Made by a program: the position numbers and the translations under genes. DNA of 64,000 nucleotides from Oligoflexia bacterium. Its GTDB lineage: Bacteria; Bdellovibrionota; UBA1018. Under the pieces are notes generated by a model that saw only the letters and a list, made by a program, of their open reading frames with translations, was not told where the DNA came from and ran no database searches. The stretch lies in NCBI GenBank assembly GCA_023701205.1, contig JAMPXJ010000005.1, positions 89,469 through 153,468 on the forward strand, read 5' to 3'. How positions within the stretch are numbered: position 1 is the stretch's first letter; the number at the start of each line of letters is the position of its first letter. Positions 54,882 through 63,489 of the stretch are shown piece by piece.

Positions 54882-57142
54882 TCGTTGCATTTGGCGCAAA
54901 ACACCTCGAAAAGCCGCAAAGCGCGATCCGCCTCGCGGAAAACCGGGATCCCGCTGCGCTCCAGGCGTGCCGCGAAAGCGTCGTAAATCCCGCCACCATC
55001 CACCACCGCGACCCAGGGCTTTTGCCCCAGCGCGGCCAGCCGCCCCAGCCGCGCCGCCAGGCCGTGCTCCGAAGCCACGTCCTCCCGATGCGAGGGCGAC
55101 ACCTCCAGCGTCTGAAGCGACGGCGTGAGCGGGACGCACGCGACGAGCCCGGCATCGATCCCGGGATCCTCGAGCATCGAGCGCACGATCTCCTCGTAAT
55201 CCGCATCCGCGCACATCGGAGTGAGATCAAGCGGATTATGAAGATCCACGATCTGCCCGATCCGCGCGCGCTCGAAGACCGCGCCGATCCGCTTCGCGGT
55301 CTCCGGCGCAAAGGGAGCCAGGCGGAATCCGCCGAGAGCATCCGCGATCGCCACGCACTCGAAGCCCGCGTTGCTGAGCGCGCCGAGCCGCCTCCCCCGG
55401 GCGGGTTTCCGGCGCAGCAGGGTGAAAAGCTTGAGCAGATCCTCGAAATCCGCGATCGACTCGGCCACGACGACGCCGGCCTGCCGGCAAAGCTCGCGGG
55501 TGACCGCGAAGTTCCCGGCGATCGAGGCGGTATGGCTCGCCGAAGCCTGCGCGCCCTCGGTCGTGCGGCCCGCGCGATAGAGGATCAGCTGACGACCGCT
55601 CGCCACGATCTCCCGCGCCGCGCGCAGGAAACGCCGACCATCGAGCGGCTTGAAGCCTTCGACGTAAACCGCGAAAACCTCGATCGCGCGATCGTCTTTC
55701 AGGTATTCGAGGTAATCCGCGATCGTGAGATCCGTCTGGTTGCCGAGCGTGATGGCGTAGCGCGGGTTCACCCCGCCGAGCTTGTTCAGCCGCGAGATCG
55801 CGAAAGCCCCGCTTTGCGAAAGCAGCGCCACGGGCGACTCGCGATCGCGCGCGAGCGGGAGCTTGTGCTCCGGGATGAAAAGCGTGTTGAGCTTGCCCGG
55901 AAGCGAGCGCACGCCCAGGCAGTTGCCGCCGTTGATCACGGGGCCCTGCCAGGCTGTCTCGCGCGAGCGCGAAAGCACGTCTTTCATCCGCGCGACGAGC
56001 GCCTCGGTCCCGGCCTTCTCCTCGAGCCCACCTGGGATCACGATGATGCTCTCGGCTTTGCGATGCTCGATGAGCGCCGTGACCGTCGCCGGAATCTGCG
56101 CGGCCGGGATCGCCAGCACGCAAAGATCGACGGCTTCCGGAAGCGAGGCGATGTCCGGATAACAGCGGCAGCCGGCGATCTCGCTTTCACCGGGCTTGAT
56201 GATGCGAATCCTTTCGCGCGCGAAGCCCTCTTTGAGCGTATTCTCCAAGATAATCCGCCCCGGACTCGGACGCCCGGAGTCTCCCGAGGAAACCCCGACG
56301 ATCGCAAGCGTGCACGGCTCAAGGAGCTTCGAAAGCTTCGAGAGCGGCCGAGGCTTCTCAAGCGACGCCAGGGCCCGCCCGAGCTTCACGAGCGCGTCCA
56401 GCGCCACGAGCCCACCATCCCGGGCGACCACGAGCGGGTTGATCTCGGCTTCCGAAACGAGCTCGGGAACCAGGCGCTCACTCGCGGAAAGCAGCCTTCC
56501 GATCAGCGCGACAAGCTCAGCGAGCTCCACCTTGGGCTTCTGCCCGCGCAAGGCGCCCGTCGCGAGCTGGGTGACCGCGATGCCCTGGAGTGCCTTCCCG
56601 ATCGCCCGCGCGTCGCCGCTGGCGCAAAGCTCCGGCGAAAGCACGGCGAGCTCATGACCGGACCGCAGCTGCGACGAAAGGAATTCGGCGTGGATCCCAC
56701 CCGCCCCCAGAGTCACCACCGGCCCGAAGTCCTCGGTGAAGCGGAGACTCACGAGCAGTTCGCCGCCGAGCGCCGGATCATACGGCACGAACTCATTGAG
56801 ACTGTAGCCCGCGACCGCGCCCTGGCCCTCGAGCTTCCGCGCCATCTCGCGCGCGGCCCGCGCGACGGCCTCGCGCGTCTTGGGCACGATCGCCACCGCG
56901 CCGACATCGCTCTTGTGCAGGATCTCGTGCGAAATCGCCTTCAGAACCACCTTGTCCCCGGGGAAACCCGAGAAGTCGAGCGCGGCCACGCTCTCCGCGT
57001 CCGAAGCCGTTGCCAGACGGGGTACCCGGATCCCGAGCGCCGCGAGCAGCGCCATTCCTTCGGTCTCGTAAAGAGTATCGCGCCCCTGCGCGCGCGCCGC
57101 TTCTACAATCGCCTTGACTTCCGCGACCCCTGCTTCCGACAT
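54878..57142 (-). CDS. ADP-forming acyl-CoA ligase, fused beta-alpha order
   Basis: 754 residues. The N-terminal 240 residues are the ATP-grasp beta part (GDKVVLKAISHEILHKSDVG, GGELLVSLRF, LGAGGIHAE); residues about 275-754 are the CoA-binding and ligase alpha part (LAIVGVSSGDSGRPSPG, LLSQSGAFAIS, GNQTDLTIADYLEYLKDD, and ASASHTASIAG with the phosphohistidine). It forms ATP from acyl-CoA, ADP and phosphate. Most fused bacterial members run alpha then beta; this one is reversed. Next to iorAB it is expected to use aryl-acetyl-CoA such as indoleacetyl- or phenylacetyl-CoA. Gaps to its neighbours are 2 bp and an ATGA overlap. Confidence 0.92.
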   Translation of the reverse strand: MSEAGVAEVKAIVEAARAQGRDTLYETEGMALLAALGIRVPRLATASDAESVAALDFSGFPGDKVVLKAISHEILHKSDVGAVAIVPKTREAVARAAREMARKLEGQGAVAGYSLNEFVPYDPALGGELLVSLRFTEDFGPVVTLGAGGIHAEFLSSQLRSGHELAVLSPELCASGDARAIGKALQGIAVTQLATGALRGQKPKVELAELVALIGRLLSASERLVPELVSEAEINPLVVARDGGLVALDALVKLGRALASLEKPRPLSKLSKLLEPCTLAIVGVSSGDSGRPSPGRIILENTLKEGFARERIRIIKPGESEIAGCRCYPDIASLPEAVDLCVLAIPAAQIPATVTALIEHRKAESIIVIPGGLEEKAGTEALVARMKDVLSRSRETAWQGPVINGGNCLGVRSLPGKLNTLFIPEHKLPLARDRESPVALLSQSGAFAISRLNKLGGVNPRYAITLGNQTDLTIADYLEYLKDDRAIEVFAVYVEGFKPLDGRRFLRAAREIVASGRQLILYRAGRTTEGAQASASHTASIAGNFAVTRELCRQAGVVVAESIADFEDLLKLFTLLRRKPARGRRLGALSNAGFECVAIADALGGFRLAPFAPETAKRIGAVFERARIGQIVDLHNPLDLTPMCADADYEEIVRSMLEDPGIDAGLVACVPLTPSLQTLEVSPSHREDVASEHGLAARLGRLAALGQKPWVAVVDGGGIYDAFAARLERSGIPVFREADRALRLFEVFCAKCNE

Positions 57143-57144
57143 CC

Positions 57145-57720
57145 TTATCCCGCCGCCTCGCGCCCGGCCCGGAGCGCCTTGAGATTGTTCTGGACGATCG
57201 TTTCGCCTTTACGGGCAAAAATCCGGGCGATCGCCCCTTCGAGCGCCTCGAGCGGAATCGGAAGGAAGCGCGAGGCCGCCCCCACGAGCACGATGTTCGC
57301 CGCGCGCGCGCTGCCCGCGGTCTGCCTCGCGAGCTTGTCGGCGTCCACGAGCAGCGCCCCGGGGAGCGACCGTAGCCGCTCGTGCAGCGCCTCGAGCTCA
57401 GGATAATCCGGGATATTCTTGAATGGCGCCGCCGCTGAGACCACATTTGCGCCGGGCGCGAGCAGCGAGAGAGTGCGCAACGCCTCGAGCGGCTCCATGC
57501 TGATCAGAAGCGAGGCTCCCCCTTGCGAAACCAGCGGCGAGGCGATCTCCCGGTCCGAAAGCCGCAGCGTGGCCTGCACCGCCCCTCCGCGCTGGGACAT
57601 CCCGTGCACTTCCGACTGCTTGATGAAAAGCCCGTGAGCCACCGCACCGCCCGCGATCACGTTCGCCAGCGAAACGACGCCCTGGCCACCGACTCCGGAG
57701 AAGACGATATCGTAGTTCAT
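57145..57720 (-). CDS. iorB: Indolepyruvate ferredoxin oxidoreductase beta subunit IorB
   Basis: 191 residues from the ATG at 57720, overlapping the iorA stop as ATGA. FSGVGGQGVVSLANVIAGGA is the diagnostic opening of the pyruvate-ferredoxin-oxidoreductase gamma domain; VHGMSQRGGAVQATLRL is typical of IorB. It forms the complex with IorA that decarboxylates aryl-pyruvates to acyl-CoA while reducing an electron carrier. The family length is about 190-200. Confidence 0.94.
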   Translation of the reverse strand: MNYDIVFSGVGGQGVVSLANVIAGGAVAHGLFIKQSEVHGMSQRGGAVQATLRLSDREIASPLVSQGGASLLISMEPLEALRTLSLLAPGANVVSAAAPFKNIPDYPELEALHERLRSLPGALLVDADKLARQTAGSARAANIVLVGAASRFLPIPLEALEGAIARIFARKGETIVQNNLKALRAGREAAG

Positions 57721-59369
57721 GCCGGAATCTCCTGCTTGGCGGCAACGGTGGCCGCGGCCTTGCCGCGTACCGCGGTCTCGACGCACTCCCGGATCGCGAT
57801 GATCACCGAAACGCCCGGATGCTCGAGCTCCCGTGCGAGGAGTGCCGTGTTTTCGGCCAGGAACTTGCGATGGGCCTGAACCTCGTGCACATGGGCGGGA
57901 TCCGCGCCCAGTCCGAGCACCACCTGCTTGAGCCGCGAGGTCGGAAGCAGCGCGGGCTGCCCGCCCGTCATCGCGGTGGTCTCGTTATCGAGGATCAAGA
58001 CCGTCATGCGCGCGCCCGAGGCGATCGCGTCCAGAAGCGGCGAAACTCCCGAATGCAGGAAGGTGCTGTCGCCGATCACCGCGAGCGCCGGGTGGAAACC
58101 CGCGTCAGCGGCCCCTTTGGCCATCCCGATCGAAGCCCCCATGCACACGCAGGATTCGATCGCCGAGTACGGCGGCAGCGCCCCGAGCGTGTAACAGCCG
58201 ATATCGGCCGCCACGAGGACCTTCTCGTGACCTACGCCGCCGTAAGGCGCCAACGCGGCCTTCATGAAACCGAAGCTGTCGGCGTGAGGGCAGCCGTTGC
58301 AAAGCTGCGGCGGTCGGCCCGGAACGCCCAGGCGCTCGAGCGCATCCTGCAGCGTGGGCCGCGGAGCGATCCCGAATGCGACGCGCACGAGATCGGGCGT
58401 GAGCTCCCCTTCCTGCGGCAGGTGTCCCGAGAGCTTCCCGCGAAGCTCGGTCCTTCCCGGAAGCACGCCTTTGAGAAGCCGCTCCACCAGGGGATAGCCT
58501 TCCTCGATGACGTAAAGCACGGAGTGCCGCTCGGCGAGCGCGCGGATCTTCTTCTCGGGAATCGGATAGGCGCCGATCCGGAGATGGCTCACCTTCTCGG
58601 GAAGCTCCGCCCGGAGCTCCTCGAAATGCGCCGTCGCCAGGCCCGTCGTGATGACGCCGATCGTCGCGCCGTCGCTTTCCTCCAGGCGATTGAATGCCGT
58701 GCCTTCGGAAAATTCCGCGAGCTTCACCTGCTTTTCCAGGTGCTCATGCCACTGGCGGCGCGCGTTCGAGGGCATCAGCACCCAGGAAGTGCCGCGCGGC
58801 GGCTTCCTGAAAGCGTTGGCCTCGCGCGGGCGGCGCGGGAGGACGGTCGCCCGGCTATGCGCGAGCCGGGTCACGAGCCGCACCATCACCGGGACTGAGA
58901 GGCGCTCGGAAAGCTCGAACGCCTCGCGGGTCATCTCGTAGCATTCCTGGTGATCCTGAGGCTCGAAGCACGGCACCTTCGCGAAATCCGCGAAAAACCG
59001 GCTGTCCTGCTCGTTTTGCGAGCTATGCATCCCCGGATCGTCCGCCACCATCACAACGAGGCCCGCATGCAGCGCCACGAGCGCGGAGTTCATGAAGGGA
59101 TCCATCGCCACATTGAGTCCCACGTGCTTCATCGCCACGAGCGCCCGCTTGCCTACGATCGAGGCGCCGAGCGCCTCTTCGTAGGCGGTCTTCTCATTGG
59201 CGCTCCAGTGCGCGCCGAAAGACTCGCCGCCCTTGCGCGCGCGCTCGACCAGGTACTCCATCAGCTCCGTCGAAGGCGTGCCCGGATATGCGTAGGCCGC
59301 GCTCATTCCGGCATGGATCGCACCGAGGGCGACGGCCTCATTTCCCAACAAAAACGGATTTTCGCTCAT
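57717..59369 (-). CDS. iorA: Indolepyruvate ferredoxin oxidoreductase alpha subunit IorA, lacking the ferredoxin domain
   Basis: 550 residues. The N-terminal half has AYAYPGTPSTELMEYL and FMNSALVALHAGLVVMVADD; the C-terminal half has the thiamine diphosphate site AVIGDSTFLHSGVSPLL and DNETTAMTGGQ, and the cysteine-rich turn LCNGCPHADSF. Usual IorA proteins are about 600-650 residues and end in two [4Fe-4S] ferredoxin motifs (CxxCxxCxxxCP). Here the protein stops 30 residues after the thiamine domain with no such cysteines. Electrons must leave through another protein or through a remaining cluster. First gene of the operon. Confidence 0.93.
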   Translation of the reverse strand: MSENPFLLGNEAVALGAIHAGMSAAYAYPGTPSTELMEYLVERARKGGESFGAHWSANEKTAYEEALGASIVGKRALVAMKHVGLNVAMDPFMNSALVALHAGLVVMVADDPGMHSSQNEQDSRFFADFAKVPCFEPQDHQECYEMTREAFELSERLSVPVMVRLVTRLAHSRATVLPRRPREANAFRKPPRGTSWVLMPSNARRQWHEHLEKQVKLAEFSEGTAFNRLEESDGATIGVITTGLATAHFEELRAELPEKVSHLRIGAYPIPEKKIRALAERHSVLYVIEEGYPLVERLLKGVLPGRTELRGKLSGHLPQEGELTPDLVRVAFGIAPRPTLQDALERLGVPGRPPQLCNGCPHADSFGFMKAALAPYGGVGHEKVLVAADIGCYTLGALPPYSAIESCVCMGASIGMAKGAADAGFHPALAVIGDSTFLHSGVSPLLDAIASGARMTVLILDNETTAMTGGQPALLPTSRLKQVVLGLGADPAHVHEVQAHRKFLAENTALLARELEHPGVSVIIAIRECVETAVRGKAAATVAAKQEIPA

Positions 59370-59445
59370 ACGCTCCTGCCGCGACCACTTCTGGCCGCTC
59401 CCGGCCGCCGTCTTGCGGCCCTTCAGCCGCGCGCCCGCGGCGAAA

Positions 59446-61251
59446 TCAGCGCTTCACGCGCTCGCCGTTCTCCTCGCGCAGAAAGATCCAGCTGATCACG
59501 CTGCCGAGCGCGCCTTCTTTCGCGACGGTTTCCCAGAAGGTGCGGTTACGGACATAGACCGAACCGGTATTCTCATTATCCGCGCGCGTGGCCTCGTCCT
59601 TCAGGGCCGCCAGGCGCTGCACCCACGTCGCAAGGTTCTTCTCGCGCAGATCGACCCAGCCCTGATGCGCGTAGCGATCGATGTGATCGGCCGTGATCTT
59701 TCCGTCCTTGGGAATATCCCAGCGGCTCGGGATGATCAGGTTCGAAGCGCGCAGGACCTTTCCGTTGCGCAGCACGATCGCAAGGCCCAGCGAAAGAATC
59801 TGGGAACGCAGCTTCTCGTTCGAAAGGATCGTCTTCTCGCAGCGGACGGAGAGCTCGGCGGCACTCAGGCCCTTGTCCTCGAGCAGCCCGCGCTCGCGCA
59901 TGATCAGGTGCAGCTCATAGAGGAGCTTCGAGAGCCGGGGCGGACCGAGGTTCTCGAACGCGACACTGGGCGTGCCGTGATCGAGCTCGAGCTGCCGGAG
60001 TTTCTCGAGCGCGCGCTCGCGCAGGAAGCCCGCCCGGTAAGTCGGGCCCAGCACGACGGAATCCATCGCGCTCACGACGTCGGAGCCCGAGTTCCCGCCC
60101 ATGATCTCCTGCTCCACCGCCTCGGCGATCTCCTCGGGCGTGATGAATTCCATCTGACCTTCGTCGGTGATCGCCTCGAATTCGCCGCGGGAGAAGATCC
60201 CGTTCTCGCCCGTGTCGATATAGGGCGCCTTGAGCGTTCCGCTTCCGACTTTCTTCCAGCTTTTGTTCCGCGGATCGAGAACATCGCCCGGCTCGAAGGC
60301 GTTTTTCGGGTCGAGGTCATAGAGCTCGACCGGGCGCCCTTTCTGCCGGATCTCGCCGTAGGTGATCCCCTTCCAGGCGATCGCGGTCGCGGGCTTGATC
60401 TCCTTGATGATGGGCGCGCCGGGCTTGACGTTGCGATCGGGCGACCAGACGGAGCTCTTGGCCTTTTCCTGCGCCGTGCGCCCCAGCAGGAAGAGCATCA
60501 TCGTGTGCGCGCCGGCGATGGCGGATTTGGCCATCAGCACGCGCGAGGGCTTGTCCTCGGAATGCGTGTAGGGAATATTGAAACCCATCCCGCCCGTGCC
60601 GCTCGTGCCGATCTTGAGGTAGGTCTTGACCTGGAACTCGGTGAGCGCGTTCCAGAGGATCTGGATGTGGCGGATGAGCTGCGGCGTATATTGGGTGCCG
60701 ATGAGCATCTGCACGCGCGTTTCGAACGCCTCGCGCTCGGAAGCCTGGGCCTTGCCCATGTCCTTGAGCATCGCGTAGGTCTGGCGGCTTTCTTCGAAAA
60801 CGTCCTGGTACGCGAGCGCGGTCGCCGTATTGATGCAATCGACGATGATCTGCGGGCGCTCTTCCGACACGAGCTGATAAAGATAGGAAGCTTTGCCGAT
60901 CTCCGGCGAGTACGGCTCGATCGTGTCGAGCAGGAAGCGATCACGCCGCGCGGCGTCCCCGAAAAGCTCCTTGCGGGTCAGGTCCTTGAACTCCCCGCGC
61001 ACGAAGATATTGCCCCAGCGCCCGGTGATCTCGGTCTTGGCGCCCAGGCGCTCGGCTTCGCGCTTGAGCTCCTCGATGCCCGGCTCGACCTCCGCGCGCG
61101 TGAGCGCGGTGATGACCAGCTTCGCCGGCTGCTGCAGGAGAAAACGCCGGCACACCGCCAGCCCGACAAGCCCCGGCCCACCCAAAACCATGATGCTGCT
61201 GCCTCGGATATCCATGCCTTTTTGATGTCGCATGCCGGGGGTTTTGTCCAT
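59446..61251 (-). CDS. Large Rossmann-fold (NAD-binding) protein of unknown function
   Basis: 601 residues from the ATG at 61251; ATGs at 61233 and 61215 are also possible, and the last fits the domain edge best. SIMVLGGPGLVGLAVCRRFL is a dinucleotide-binding loop (GGPGLVG), followed by a short-chain-dehydrogenase-like first half and QIIVDCINTATALAYQDV. KTYLKIGTSGTGGMGFNIPY may hold active-site residues. The C-terminal half has no recognised domain. There is no signal peptide. It is probably an oxidoreductase or epimerase-like enzyme; the substrate is unknown. It follows 76 bp downstream of iorA's start side but is a separate unit. Confidence 0.65.
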   Translation of the reverse strand: MDKTPGMRHQKGMDIRGSSIMVLGGPGLVGLAVCRRFLLQQPAKLVITALTRAEVEPGIEELKREAERLGAKTEITGRWGNIFVRGEFKDLTRKELFGDAARRDRFLLDTIEPYSPEIGKASYLYQLVSEERPQIIVDCINTATALAYQDVFEESRQTYAMLKDMGKAQASEREAFETRVQMLIGTQYTPQLIRHIQILWNALTEFQVKTYLKIGTSGTGGMGFNIPYTHSEDKPSRVLMAKSAIAGAHTMMLFLLGRTAQEKAKSSVWSPDRNVKPGAPIIKEIKPATAIAWKGITYGEIRQKGRPVELYDLDPKNAFEPGDVLDPRNKSWKKVGSGTLKAPYIDTGENGIFSRGEFEAITDEGQMEFITPEEIAEAVEQEIMGGNSGSDVVSAMDSVVLGPTYRAGFLRERALEKLRQLELDHGTPSVAFENLGPPRLSKLLYELHLIMRERGLLEDKGLSAAELSVRCEKTILSNEKLRSQILSLGLAIVLRNGKVLRASNLIIPSRWDIPKDGKITADHIDRYAHQGWVDLREKNLATWVQRLAALKDEATRADNENTGSVYVRNRTFWETVAKEGALGSVISWIFLREENGERVKR

Positions 61252-61316
61252 ATGAGAGTTTTTATTTGCCTGATGACTTGCTGCGTTATATCGCAACTGC
61301 AAAGAGGAGATTCATT

Positions 61317-61748
61317 ATGTTGAAGAGTGGACTTATGGCCGCGCTGGCCCTGTGCTTGACCTCATCGGCTTTCGCCGCCGGACTCACCCCCGACGATCTG
61401 CATGGTTACGTCGCGGGCAAGCTGGCGGTACCGGGCCCCTACTTCGCGGTGGAACTTTCCATCAACCGCAATGGCACCTACATTTACCGGGAAGGAAACA
61501 TGGATAGCGTCACTCCGAATGGCGCCTGTTTCGGCGACTATGAAATCCGCAACGATGTTTTCTCCGGAACTCTTTGGTGCAAAGACAGGGGCGACCAGGA
61601 GCGTATCCACCAGGAAATCGACTTGAGAGGCATCACGCCCGCATCGCTCAAGAAGGGCGTCACCGCCGAGGTCAGAAGCTCCGCCCTGGGCGAAACGCCG
61701 CTGCCCTTCACGTTCCGAAAGCTGCAGAAGCCTTTCTTCCAGGATTGA
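61317..61748 (+). CDS. Small secreted protein of unknown function
   Basis: 143 residues from the ATG at 61317, with GAGGAG 6 bases upstream; the earlier frame from 61266 has no such site. A signal peptide (MLKSGLMAALALCLTSSAFA-A) precedes a compact beta-rich domain with two cysteines (ACFGDY, TLWCKDR) likely joined by a disulfide. I recognise no family. It is divergent from the Rossmann protein. Confidence 0.7.
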   Translation: MLKSGLMAALALCLTSSAFAAGLTPDDLHGYVAGKLAVPGPYFAVELSINRNGTYIYREGNMDSVTPNGACFGDYEIRNDVFSGTLWCKDRGDQERIHQEIDLRGITPASLKKGVTAEVRSSALGETPLPFTFRKLQKPFFQD

Positions 61749-61752
61749 GATT

Positions 61753-61789
61753 AGTCCAGGAATAGTCCCGGAAAAGTCCAGGAATAGTC
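61753..61789. repeat. 15-bp direct repeat
   Basis: AGTCCAGGAATAGTC occurs at 61753-61767 and again at 61775-61789, a period of 22 bases. It lies between the small secreted gene and the broken end of the M11 pseudogene, so it may mark the deletion junction. Confidence 0.6.
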
Positions 61790-61805
61790 AGTCACTCACG
61801 GCTGA

Positions 61806-63302
61806 GCGGGAATCAAAGGCTTCCTCGAGATCCGCATCTCGGATTTCGAAAAAGGCTCCGAAACCCGCTATTACGTCCGCGACGCCGAGCGCCGCTCCGT
61901 CGTCGAAATCATTCCCAAGACAAAGCTCGACGGCAAGCTCCTCGGCGGAACGCCGATCCGGGTGCGCGGCTAGCCCTGCACAGGATGCGGCGCCGAGCGG
62001 CGTGGCAAGGCGATCATGGACGCCGAGGTCACAACCTTGGCGCTGAACGAACCCCTCGGAGCCGTGGAGGGCCGCCGCCGCGCGAGGTCGTATTCACGCA
62101 GGTAAATGATTATTTTCGCGAGAACTCCTTTGGGCAGACCTGGCTCACCGGCGATATCTTCGGCTGGTTCACGCTTGCGGTCGATCCTACGGGTTGCCCG
62201 AACATGGATATCGCGATAGGGGCGATCAATGCGGCCACGGAGCGTGGAATCGATCTGAGTCAGTATCAACACGTGATTTTCGCCTTTCCCGACATTCTCT
62301 GCTCGTACACGGGAGAAGCGACAGTCGGAGGGTCACATGGAAATATCTGGCTCGACGGCTCCCTGATGAGGGCTTCAACCGTCGCCCACGAGCCGGGGGC
62401 ATAATTTCGGGCTCTTCCATTCGCATTGCATGGAGTGCGGGGCCGGTGTCATCGGAACCTCCTGCACGATTTTCGAGTACGGCGATGTCTTGGACCGGAT
62501 GGGTGGCTCGGATAATGGTCATTTCAATTCCTTTCAGAAACAGCGCCTGGGCTGGCTGGATTACGGCGCTTCCCCGGCCATCACCTCGGTCACGGCGTCG
62601 GGTACCTACCTGGTCGAGCCTTACGCCGGACAATCCTTCGGCGTGAAGGCCCTGCGTATTCCTGGCGGCACTGATCCCGGAACGGGGCGGGCAAGATCCT
62701 ACTACGTAGAGTTCCGTCAGGCGACGGGGTTCGATGGCTTTCTTTCCACCTCCAACTATTCAAGTGTCCTTAACGGGATCACTCTCCGGCTCGGCACGCC
62801 GGGTGATCCTGACAGCAGCCACCTTCTGGATGCGACGCCAGAGAGCCTCTATTACGACTGGCGTGATCTTGCCCTCCCGGTCGGAGCCACCTACTCCGAC
62901 AGCGCGGCGGGAATATCGATCCGGCTCGATTCCCTCAGCGCCTCGGGCGCGCTCGTCAGCGTTACCGTGGGCACTTCGGTCACGCCGAGCCCAAGCCCCG
63001 CTCCGGTTAGCGGCGCCCCTGTCGCGACGAACGATTCGGCAAGCACCGCCCAGAACACCCCGGTCACGATCGCGGTGCTGGCCAATGACTCCGATCCGAA
63101 CGGCGATGCCTTGAGCGTCGTCTCGGCGACGAAATCCGCCCATGGCACGGCGACGGTGGGTGCCGATGGCAGGATCACCTACGCCCCGGCCCGTACCTTC
63201 AAGGGCACGGACCAGTTCCAGTACACCATCAGCGATGGGAAGCTCACCGCTACCGCGACGGTCACGGTGACTGTCCTGGGACAAAAAGGCGGAAGGAAAT
63301 AG
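61806..63302 (+). pseudogene. Decayed M11 (gametolysin-type) metallopeptidase with cadherin-like C-terminus
   Basis: The open stretch starts after a TGA at 61803 without a start codon. It reads GFLEIRISDFEKGSETRYYV to GGTPIRVRG, then a TAG at 61971-61973, and in the same frame continues GKAIMDAEVTTLALNEP. The frame changes near 62050-62080 to REVVFTQVNDYFRENSFGQT. At 62395-62399 a run of five G shifts it again: skipping one G gives VAHEPGHNFGLFHSH, the complete zinc motif HExxHxxGxxH, then LDRMGG and the rest of the peptidase. The C-terminus is a Big/cadherin-like domain (PVTIAVLANDSDPNGDALSV). Three lesions mean it is very probably non-functional. Confidence 0.8.
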
Positions 63303-63489
63303 GGGCAAAAAGGCCACATCCAACGGACGGAAGCGGCGGACTTCTCCTAATAGGCACATTTAACTCAGCCTCGGATGCTGATGACGCACGCGCCTCAAGA
63401 AATCATTGTAACCGTCCGAAACCTCGGGGGAGTAACTTAAATAAAACCTTGATGACCTTACTTGAGTTATTTGATATATTAAATAAGAG

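Noticed and set aside
53959..55214. Longer glutaminase frame reaching 55214
   Set aside because: The extra part lies inside the ligase gene; the ATG at 54881 overlaps the ligase stop and gives the family length.
55022..57406. 794-codon plus-strand frame over the acyl-CoA ligase
   Set aside because: It is a shadow of the conserved ligase and iorB; no domain is visible.
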